From: Pomphorhynchus laevis
Taxonomy: Eukaryota; Acanthocephala; Palaeacanthocephala; Echinorhynchida; Pomphorhynchidae
Length of the DNA stretch: 64,000 nt
NCBI GenBank assembly: GCA_012934845.2
Contig: WNNJ02000063.1
Coordinates: 1-64,000 of the forward strand
Direction of reading: 5' to 3'
Below, piece by piece: positions 54,640-64,000 of the stretch; position 1 is the stretch's first letter, and each line of letters opens with the position of its first letter. Below the pieces are notes generated by a model. It was not told the origin of the DNA and did not search any database. It worked only from the letters and a program-made list of their open reading frames with translations. The translations under genes and the position numbers were made by a program.

Positions 54640-57600
54640 GCACAATGGAGACAAATCTTTTCTTTGTCAATTCATCCCAAATTAATCAAACTTCGCATCT
54701 TATAATACTAATATTAAACCTACTCTCTCACACACTTCTCGTTCATCTACGAACCAAACTTTCATTAATCTTCATCATTCTAACAATGCTAACGGTGAAG
54801 CTTTTTATCTCGTACCTCCTCTTTTTTACTCCTCCCCCAATCTAAATAAATCTCAAACTTCTTTATTCTCTTCACGTACTCCTTACTCTACCTCCCCCTT
54901 ATCACTTCTCAATAATTTACATCATTCTGTAAAAATCATATCCAGTAACATCTTCGATTAACCGATTCAACACTCCACTCCTGTTACACATGTCCCAACC
55001 TATCTTAATTCTTCTTACTCTACCTCCCACGTATCACTTTCCAATAATCTACATCCTTACATGAAAATCATTTCCAGTAAGATTTCCGATCAACTGATTC
55101 CACACTCCACTCCTGTCACACATGTCACAACCTATCTTAATTCTCCTTACTCTACCTCCCCCTTATTTTTCCAAATAATTTACATCCTTCCTTCAAAATC
55201 ATATCCAGTCACATCTCTGATCAACCGATTCAACACCCCGCTCCTGTCACACTTGCTCCAACCAATATTAATTCTCTGTCAATCACCCCTGTCACTTCCA
55301 CTTCTATCTGCTCATCTACCTCGACTCTTACCAGCTCTGTCCGTCCACCACTTCCACGAATTCTTTTTCTTCGCGCGATCGTTGTATCATCATATCAAAC
55401 TTAGAGCTTTCCGAATCTGCTTCTCCACAATTTCGCCTCGATGATGATGCATCTGCTTTTAGGTCTATCCTAGCAACAATACTTCCTGATGATAACCCAT
55501 CCCTCTTCAATAATATCACTCCTGTATCCTTTATTTGTTTAAACAAATCCACTAAATCTAATCATCTCAGTCCTCTACTCTTAAAAATCGTTTTCCGACA
55601 TAAATCACATGCCTCTTCGATACTCTGCCAACGTTTTAAACTTCTTACCACTTCATCTACTTGTCGTATCTTTCCTGACCGCTCTCCTTATGATATTGCC
55701 CAGCTCAATTTAGCTCGCATTGAGAAACATCGACGTGAAACAAACGGTGAGTCACCTCTATAAATCCGTAAAATCAACGGAAATTTTCACGTCCTACGCA
55801 CGAGGCCAAAAATCGAATGGCGTCCCGTCTCTCCCCTAGTCTTCTTGCTAGTCGATCTCGCTTCTGAACATATTTTTCGTCTTAGTCTTTTTAACACTCG
55901 CTCCATTATTCATAAAGCTGATCTGCTCCTTGATATCTTCGATCAATTATCTATCGATAATCACTGCATTACAGAATCCTCGCACTCTGAATCTGACGAT
56001 CTTGCTATTCGTCGTGTATGTCGCTCTGGTTGTTCTTTACTTGAATCAGCTCGTCCAATTGTCTCTTCCACATCTACTGCTTCTAACCATGGCGGTATTG
56101 TTGCCATTGCTCATCACCCAACGGCTCTACGTAAAATTAATGCTAACATCCGTTGCACTTCTTTCGAATTGCCAATATGCGGATCATCAACTCCTATCCC
56201 TCTTAAACTTGTGATTGTATACCGTTCAGGCTCAGCTGCCACCTCACGTATGTGTTTTAGCGAGCTTGCAGATCTTCTTACTCGCTGTTCATTGTCTTAT
56301 ACTCCTTCATTTGTTCTCTCGGTGACTTTAACATTCGTCTTGATCGCCCGGCTGACTCTGACTCTATCACTTTAACTAATCTTTTTCTGATTTTAACTAT
56401 AAATTACATTCAACAAGTCCAACTCATATTCTCGGCGGTGCTCTCGGCATCATTGCTGTTCCTAACTGCTTCAATGACTATATTTCCTTGTCAATTACTG
56501 ATCCTGGTTTGTCCGATCATTTCATTGTGACCCTTACTCTTACTCGTCCCCATCATCCTTCTCCGCCTCAACCATTATCCACACCAAGTCGACCCTGGAA
56601 ACTTCTCGATATCCTTATTCTCTGCACAGTCTTACTCAATTCTTCACTCTTTTCACTTCATCTTAACTATATCTCTCCCGATGATCTCTGCATTCTGTTT
56701 GATTCTGAACTTACGTCGATCCTCAATAACTTTCTGCCTAGTCGACTCCGACGTTCTCAGCGCTTGCGCCATGTTATCTGGTTCGATTCTGACTGTAGTC
56801 TTTCTAAGCGTCGACTCCGTTACTCTTTTCGTGTGTATAATCGCTTTCTTAAACGTTCTCCCAACTCACTCCCTCGAAATCTCCGTGATTCCTACTTTTC
56901 TCTAAGCCGTTCACATCTTATTCTTTTAAGTACTCCACGTACTCTCTTTTGGCGAAATCAATTCGAGTCATCTTCCAACTCTAAATCGCATTGTAAAATC
57001 TTAAACTCAATTCTTTCACGATCATTTACTACTAGTAATATAAATCCTGATGATTTTTTCCTATCTACAAACTAAGCTATCTAATTTACTTTCCCTACTA
57101 CCCATTGCATCCTTCCACCTACTCTTCTCTTTAAATAATTCCCTCCCAGAGCTATTCCACCTTCTTTCTGTTTCATCTGATGAAGTTTCTTCGGTTTTGC
57201 TGTCATTACCTAATAAAACCTCTCCCTCTGACCCAATTCCCACTCACTTGCTTAAAAATATCTGCTCCTCTATCTCACCATTCCTAACCACATTGTTCAA
57301 CTCGTCCATCCGTAGCCGTACATTTCCTTCCATCTGGAAATGCGTCACTGTTCGTCCTCTCATCATAAAGCAATCTCTTGACTCCTCACTACCATCTTCG
57401 TATCGTCCTATCTCACTTCTCCCAACCCTTTCTAAACGCCTTGAGCGTCTCGTTCTCAAACAAGTTAATACATATCTCTTTTCCTCCAACTTATTTCTTC
57501 TCTTCCAAGCCGCTTTTCGCTCTATCGCGTGATGATAAATTATGTAGTGTCATAGTTTCTCTTGATCTATCGTTTGCTTTTGACATCGTCGATCACTCGA

Positions 57601-58735
57601 TTCTTCTCCATCGCCTTCGTCATGATTATGGCTTCTCTTTACCCACTGTATCATGGTTTTCTTCATATCTATCAAACCGTACATTTCGCGTCTATTCTAT
57701 CTCTTTTCTCTCCCATCCTTCATCAATCCCGACCGGTGTTCCACAAGGCTCAGTATTAGGCCCTATAGGCCGATTTCTCATACATTTAACTTCCATGTTA
57801 TGCAATATGTTGATGACATTTTCATCTATGCTCACGCACCTGCTTATCGTATTCACGATCTTAGTGTTTCTGCTTCCGACTGTCTTGTCTCAATTTCCAA
57901 TCATCTTTCTTCTCTTCGCGTTTATCTGAATCCTGATAAATCCAAAATTATGTGGGTCCTACCTCGACGCTTCGGCTTAGAACCTCCCTCCATATCATTA
58001 AACTCTACAATTCTTCCTATCGTTGATAATTTCGTTTTCCTAGGCTTCCATTTCGACAACCCACTTTCACTTAAACTTTTCGTTAGAGATAAAGTACGCT
58101 CATCTACCTTGATACTCCGCAATCTCCGTCAAGTTCGTAGATTGATTGATTTACCTTCTTGTATGACTCTAATATCTTCTCTCCTTTTTTCTAGAATCGA
58201 TAATTGTCTTAGTATATTTTCCAACTCACATAAATACACTCTTCTTCCCCTACAATGCATAGTCAACGCAGCCGTCCGAATTCTACTCCGTATTCGTCGT
58301 TTTGATCATACATCCTACCGTATTGCTTCTCTCGATTTGCCTACAATTTATTGTCGTGTTCAAATTCGTCTCCTTCCCATTGCTTTCCGCCTCGTAACTT
58401 TTCATACCCCTTAATTTATCAACCTTTCTTTTCTTGATAATTCTCGCCCTATTTACTGTTCCTTGCGTTCCTGTAATTCCATTCTTTTACATGTCCCAAA
58501 CTACTCCACCTATTTTGGAATCCACTCCTTCCTGGTGGCTGCTCCTCTATCCTGGAATTATCTGCTCATTCATATACACCAATCAACTTCCTTGCCGTGC
58601 TTCAAACGCCAAATCCGATTCCATTTAAACAATTTATCTGCTTGACTTTTTCATTTTTTGTTAGTTGTCATGTAAGCGTGCAGCTTGTACGCATTTGTCA
58701 CGTAAAATAAATTTGTATTATTATTTAAGCATGAT
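54640..58735 (+). mobile_element. LINE family A, copy 2, 5'-truncated
   Basis: Same family as 29,270-33,465, clearly diverged. Order: ORF1 without its N-terminal finger (54,640-55,850), EN (55,845-56,560; HIFRLSLFNTRSIIHKADLL, CITESSHSESDDLAI, NHGGIVAIAHH), RT (about 56,740-58,410; SSYRPISLLPTLSKRL, VSLDLSFAFDIVDHSILL, GVPQGSVLGPI, MQYVDDIFIYAH) and C-terminus. The 3' end has the conserved CATGTAAGCGTGC. The catalytic box reads YVDD. There are several frame changes. Confidence 0.85.
54880..55277 (+). repeat. 132-bp tandem repeat, three units, inside LINE A copy 2 ORF1
   Basis: Recurrences of CTTACTCTACCTCCC at 54,882, 55,014 and 55,146 give an exact 132-bp (44-codon) period. LINE A at 29.8 kb has this segment only once. 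The period is a multiple of three, so the expansion would have kept the frame when it arose. Confidence 0.8.
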
Positions 58736-59480
58736 TTTCCAACTGAGTAACTTCCGACTAGGTACCCACTATATCCATCCACCTGAGCATTAAAGTCACC
58801 AGCGAGTACCATAATGTAATTTGATGATATCGCTGACAAGGCATAACCAAGATCATTGTAGAAACACGCTATTTATTTTAAAAGCACACTGTTCGTAGGT
58901 GAATATAAGCTGACGATAGTCTAATTATGGGGTTTGCTAGCAAGACGCAACATATATAGGAGTGGACTAACATCCTTGCACTCAATAATAGTGTCTATCA
59001 AATCATGTCTTAGTAAAATACCGACAGCACACTGCCCTGATATTCTCATAGAACCAGAAAAGAAAAAGGTATATCTATAGCCGAACCTTAATTCATCAAA
59101 AGCATAAGACCACTATCAGCGAAACGGCATTTAGTAAGGTAGCATATATTGATGGTCAATTCTCTTAAGGGGTTATAATACTATTGAGACATCTACGGCT
59201 AAAACAGGCCAATCATAGTTATCGGCTGTGATCACCAGTCAATGCAAACCCATTTGCAGCACCTTCTCCGCAACAGGTAACAATCCCTTATTTAATGACG
59301 ATGGCATACTCGCCATGTCACAATGTCAAGCCCATTTACGGTTAAATGGATTTTTAGTAGGTCTTAATGTATCACCCGGTATCCCACCACCGCGATAGCA
59401 TTGCCGCCTAGCTGTCAGCGATTACTTATTCATGAGATCAAATCTCGCTTGATTTGTAGCTAACCATATTCGGTGGTCGT
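58736..59480 (-). mobile_element. LINE family D (RTE-like), endonuclease part
   Basis: Minus-strand frames: YRYTFFFSGSMRISGQCAVG, LRLASKPHN, IVSLYSPTNS and IMVLAGDFNAQVDGYSGYLV, then GSYSVGKSCL. These match RTE-type EN blocks (SG...GVG, YAPT, GDFNAxVG and GxxGxGxxNxNG). It is broken by several stops. It ends at the LINE A copy 2 boundary. Confidence 0.62.
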
Positions 59481-60340
59481 TCCCATATCAGCGACCAGGG
59501 CACGCTGTGGTTAGTGCTGGCTACGCAATTTCCAACATACTGTATTACGAGGTTTTTGTTTATCTTCAGTCCTATGAAAAATGACAGCAATATTGACATA
59601 AGTTCAATCGCGTGACGGGAAAATATTTAAAAGCATAAATGCCTGCTTAAATGAAGTTCTTGTCGACGAATATATTTTCAGCGCCGACCACGTCTTAAAA
59701 ACCATTGCACTGTTCATATTGAAAGAAAACTTCATGGAGAGCGTTAAAAGAAGCCGAGTTTGGGGTATGTGATAATAAAAAATAGAAGAAATCGACTATA
59801 ATTTTGTAGATGATCGTCTATTCCCATAAATTTTGTGCCATATTTACCTATGACCAGACACCAGCTATTCTCGGTTTTTAAAAAACTAGTGAGTATTATC
59901 CTATTACTTAGTGGTTTCGAGTCGCTTGCAGTTTTATCAAAAACATTACCATTGGGAATGCTTGGAATTACAATATTTGAGAGGTTGCTAACGATAACTT
60001 ACATCAAATCGTTCAAATAGTTACTAACGAAGATCCGGTAATGGTTATAACATGGACGGTAACAAATACAATTTTAGGAGTGGTTTGGAGGGAAGCAAGT
60101 AATCTTCAAAAGATGTTTGCGTGAAATTCGCGACTTTTATAGTAAAGGATGCTGCAAAGAGCACAAACTTTAACAGCTTAAACACACATTGCAGATCAAT
60201 TTAATCAGTTGCAGGCTGGCTCCCTGGGCTCGACGAAAAGTTGCAATAGCAAATTTAAATGCTTAAACACACAAGGATGTTAATGAGAGGACGTAAAAAA
60301 CAGCTACGACTGACACCAACTATGTTCAACTGCAAGTGCA
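59481..60340. other. Intergenic, no gene seen
   Basis: A short hydrophobic 61-codon frame at 59,835-60,020 has no recognisable features and is probably chance. Nothing else was seen. Confidence 0.45.
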
Positions 60341-61140
60341 GTGCTCAACACACGACTGCAGCGTCTGGACGACAATCGCCTGCGACAACAGTAAGTCTAA
60401 ATACTTCCGGTGTGGATTTTGTACAAACAAATTGATCCGCAACCTCTCCCATTAGCACATATCAACCTCCAACACGTCCACTCAAACTACATCCGTCGTT
60501 TTAGATGTTCTTTCTCCGCCCGCTGATCCTGCGAACATATACACTACCCATCCCATGTCATCTTCACTCCCCACCACCCCGTCCCTCCTGCCACGTTACC
60601 TAATAACCTGCATCCATCAATTAAAATCACCTTCATCAACCTCCACGACTTTTCCACTCATAACCTTTACTCACATCGCTTGTCACCCTTTATATTATCT
60701 TTATCCTCTATGTCTCCCACCGTCAAACCTACTCACTCCATATCCTCAACTGCAAGCTCTCCTGTAGAGATCTAACTCACTCACGTAACTCGTCTTCCTA
60801 AACGGAAACGCTTTCCTTCTCGCGATCATTGCTTCATCGTCACTAATATCACTCCTTCCACCTCTTTATCTCCACAAGCACGTCTCGACCACGATGTTTC
60901 CGCATTCAGATCCATCCTCTCGTCTCTTGTTCCTGCGGATAAACCATCCTTTTTCAACGACATCTCTCCTGTCGCATTCATCCGCCTAAACAAATCTTTT
61001 AATCTAATCCTTCTCGGGCCGCTCTCCTGAAAATCATTTTCAAGCATCGCTCTCACGCGTCCTATGTCCTTTCTCAACGATTTAAACTCATGTCCTCGTC
61101 AACCACTCGCCTTTTCCCCAATCGCAACCCTTCCGAAATC
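60341..61140 (+). mobile_element. LINE family A, copy 3, 5' fragment (ORF1 only)
   Basis: Begins with the ORF1 finger (QCSTHDCSVWTTIACDN, then YFRCGFCTNKLIRNL). It continues with the Pro/Ser/Thr-rich and RRM-like regions (equivalents of RDHCFIVTNITPSTSLS and FKLMSSSTTRLFPNRNPSEI). It stops at the point equivalent to 30,380 in LINE A. Several frame changes are present. Because LINEs normally lose 5' ends, a 5'-only piece implies later deletion or rearrangement. Confidence 0.75.
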
Positions 61141-61598
61141 GCTAAACTTTGTTCGTTTTTCAAAAACCAAATTAAGAATGTCTTCAGTTTTGAGAACCGC
61201 TCGAAGTCTGCTGACCTTGTAAAACTTCATAACATGTATTGTTTCGATGAGGAGCGCAATATCCAATTTACTATACTGATACGATCAGACTTAGTCGGGA
61301 TAGAGTGGCTAAAGTGGTGAACGAATACGCAATAGGGCAGTTCATCGATTCTGCTTCGAGAACCTTTCCACACGGTAGTTGTGAAATTCTGCAACTTGAA
61401 CAATGCTAACAATCGATGTTAAGTACTACAAAAGCAGAACATATTTAGAAATGATTATCGGCGGACAAAGTGGTTCCTTGATATGGAAAGAGTTTCGTTG
61501 TGAAATTGTCGATGAAATTGCTCGAAGAGATCTTGACTTACGGATTAACAAATGAGCTATTAATGGACACTTCAACTGTATCTCGATCACATCATAAT
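61141..61598. other. Unassigned sequence, possible gene remnant
   Basis: The frame continuing from the LINE A fragment (about 60 codons, SFENRSKSADLVKLHNMYCF) has no match I recognise. It marks foreign sequence joined to the LINE fragment. Confidence 0.3.
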
Positions 61599-61905
61599 AA
61601 TAAAGGTTTTATTAAAAAACAATACATAACGACATAAATAATGACAACAAAATAGTTATAATGTCAATGTCAGATAAATGAACTGCATCTTGAACTTGAC
61701 ATGACAGTCTCCAACACTATACACAAAGAGACCCCAAATCCAAAGGGATCTGAGCCCTCCAACCGATCCAGCACGCCGCTTTCCGACTAAACCACCCGGG
61801 GTCTTTCACCCCCCCCCGAAGAGTCCAGTCGGCGCGAACTATGATGGGTAAGCGGGAGATGAGGAGCTTAACGGGTAAGCGGGAGATGAGGAGCTTATGA
61901 TCATA
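61599..61905 (-). mobile_element. LINE family B, 3' end in reverse orientation
   Basis: Reverse complement contains the family 3' region: GGGGGGGGGTGAAAGACCCC, GGTGGTTTAGTCGGAAAGCG, and AATAAAACC near 61,605. A 25-bp segment (GGGTAAGCGGGAGATGAGGA...) is duplicated in tandem at 61,846-61,898. Confidence 0.75.
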
Positions 61906-62299
61906 TCAAATGACAGCGCAATGCAACAACTGTGGAATTATTATGAAATTTACAGTTGCGTTTTGCTAACTGGGTAACGGAATGATCAAAATAAATACCG
62001 AACAAACAAACGGAACAAAGAAAGGTATCAATTGCCGCCTTTTGAAGCTACTTTTTAATACAACATTAGTCAAGATATCCCCGTTTTTTATCAACGACAA
62101 GTACAATATATAAACAGTGAGATACATCCCTGTAATAATAAACCTAAAAACACGTAATTCCGTCCAAATTCGACATCGGTGAGGAATCATTGCTTAAAAT
62201 GAAAAATGCCCTTTGTAAAAATATACAAAAGTTACCGTAACTGATGTGCTTTTCGAATTTTACGCAGATATCAATGAGGTACCCATGAATGCTAGTGAT
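61906..62299. other. Intergenic, no gene seen
   Basis: Unassigned AT-rich sequence before the last LINE B. The minus-strand 74-codon frame here has no motif. Confidence 0.4.
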
Positions 62300-64000
62300 A
62301 TAATGCATATCGAGGTTAAACAAAATAATTCACTAATGCCGTGAACGAAGTGTCTGATGGATTCCGTCAGTATGTTTAAGAAGAAAACAAATGTGCAGTA
62401 TTAGTATGGTCGGAGGATGATAAAGCTACAGTAAAACAAATTTTCCAGCAAAAGCAACAAAGGTAACTCTGAAATCCGGATTTCGTTCAGCTCTTCGGAT
62501 CTGGTAGAAGCGTACCTAGAATTCTTTGACATGCATCTAAAATAATTTGGATCGACTACCTACAGGCATATTCAGGCTACTCTGAAAATAAATAACTTTC
62601 CCCCCTTCGCGACGGATGAGAATTTAGTAGACCTCACATCTAAGTACAAAATTCACAATATTCGACCCATCTTGGGCAAGAAAGGCCAGCCTATACCAGT
62701 AGCATTCTGTTCTACCGCAGTCGACCAGGCGGAATTCCTGGCTAAAAGTAAATGTAACCCATTTTTAGGTTACAACCTTTCTTTTACTCTTATAGACGCT
62801 GACAACTAAACATACCACCATTGTAATGGGTGCCACCTTTGGAGGAACTGGTCCTCGAACTGAACTAGGCCTCCTACGTGTGGGGTTTGCAGCTCTTCTG
62901 AGGTCCATAAGAGGAAATGTGCTCTCCCCCTCAATGCTCCAATTGCGGTGGTTAGAACCCGGCCTGGTCAAGAAGATGTCCTATCTTCAAAAAATACAAG
63001 TTAAGGCATTGTGGGGCACTGGCCAGACCGGTCCACTTTGCCGGTGCGTGTTTGTCCAATTCAACCGGTTCCGGTATGACGAACAATGATATTATCAAAC
63101 TTGTGGACACTAGATTGCAGGGGTACAAATACGAGATTCGATTCTTAACGAATCATCTCATAGAGAAATTCGAGGAGTCGCGCTCTCCTCCATCAACGAT
63201 TATTACCTCTTCAAAGAGAGCCCCCCCCCATTCTAAGAAGAGATCCGCTTCAAAACTGAGGCTGACTTCCTTGTAGTGGGCAAAGAAAGATGATATCTTT
63301 TGGGAGTTGTTGGCCTCTAAGGGAGATGAAGATAATGCCGGTGGGCAAGTGTCTTCTTCCGGTAAGGCTGGGAGTGAGAAGGGCAACTTTCTCTCTCCTG
63401 ATTCCTCCTAGAGGGTAGACATCCTACTCCAGCTTACGTAACACAATTCAAAGTAGTCAAGAGCATTTTTCACTAAATATCCTTCAGTGGAATTCGGGAG
63501 GTGCTTCCGACCTTAGCCTTCTATCTGGTAGAGATGCAGATGTTATAGTCCTTCAGGAGACGCAATCTATCCGTCTACCCCAGGACATTACTCGATTTAT
63601 CCCCAAGCACATTTACAACCACTTTACTCCGTACATAACCCCTCCTCACTTCTCTTCATCTCAAGGTCTTTTAACCTCAGTTAAATGCTCCTTAAGATCG
63701 TCCCTCCTTTTAAACTATTTAGTCCAGCCCTGTCTTGTTTAGCTATATCACTTTGTAAGAACGGGAAACGTATTAGTATAGCCAATATCTATATTAGACC
63801 AGGGGAAATTCATAAGAACCGTGAGCTCCTGAACCGTATTTTAGGTAATGGCTATGATATGTTACTTGATGACTTTAACGGCAGAACCGGTCGTTGGATT
63901 AATGCAGCACTCCGCAGAGCCAGGAACGACTACATTATTCATAAACCACCGTCCCCCACCTTTTATTGCTCAACAACTAATTCTCTCCTCGACATATTAC
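62300..64000 (+). mobile_element. LINE family B, copy 4, 5' half, cut by the window end
   Basis: ORF1 blocks TLKINNFPPF and HNIRPILGKKGQPIPVAF match 50.9-51.2 kb. A decayed zinc-knuckle region lies at about 62,810-62,960. An extra stretch (63,060-63,410) with basic and Gly/Ser-rich sequence (SKRAPPHSKKRSASKLRL) occurs before the EN. EN begins near 63,480 (LQWNSGGASDLSLLSGRDAD, VIVLQETQSIRLPQDITRFI) and reaches the block equivalent to PTFHCSTNSILDIL at the window edge. Frame changes occur in ORF1 and EN. Confidence 0.78.

Overview
The window looks like accessory, repeat-dominated DNA from an AT-rich invertebrate animal genome. It contains long AT-rich non-coding stretches, AATAAA-type poly(A) signals, candidate short introns, two animal-type membrane-system proteins (a GT13 Golgi glycosyltransferase and a synaptobrevin-like R-SNARE) and many non-LTR and Penelope-like retroelements. 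No bacterial operon, tRNA or rRNA was seen. Long palindromes rich in Penelope-like elements are known from bdelloid rotifers, but I cannot assign the phylum from this sequence alone.

Layout. Positions 150-980 hold the C-terminal end of a mobile-element protein. From 1,486 to 43,086 the window is one giant palindrome. The left arm (1,486-14,236) reappears in reverse complement as the right arm (26,166-43,086), about 98% identical where I compared them. Each arm carries, from outside inwards: a 14-bp minisatellite, a small Cys-rich ORF, a 220-bp foldback MITE, a 587-bp foldback element, LINE fragments, a 68-codon ORF, a GT13 (MGAT1-like) gene and a Penelope-like element (PLE). The left GT13 gene is open over 410 codons, while the right copy has a nonsense codon. 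The right arm also carries a 4.2-kb LINE (family A) flanked by 466-bp direct repeats, which looks like an exceptionally long target-site duplication.

The 11.9-kb spacer between the arms (14,237-26,165) holds two likely host genes: an intronless R-SNARE on the minus strand (15,001-15,558) and a 122-residue single-pass membrane protein on the plus strand (22,790-23,158). Around them lie LINE B pieces, a decayed ZBED5-like hAT transposase, LINE C fragments, a truncated PLE and several solo copies of a structured PLE terminal module. A 2.2-kb LINE C + PLE block occurs twice in direct orientation.

Beyond the palindrome (43,087-64,000) the sequence is a graveyard of retroelements: the longest PLE of the window (43,700-46,456), a broken LTR-element fossil, an RTE-like LINE (family D, minus strand) apparently split by a LINE B and a LINE A insertion, a third LINE A 5' fragment, a reversed LINE B 3' end and the 5' half of another LINE B running off the window.

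The host genes do not form a pathway. The main biological interest is structural: how the palindrome formed (its outer edge sits on a 20-bp perfect hairpin and its inner edge on PLE 3' ends), how the GT13 duplicate is decaying, and what the repeated PLE terminal module does. All identities and copy counts are by-eye estimates.
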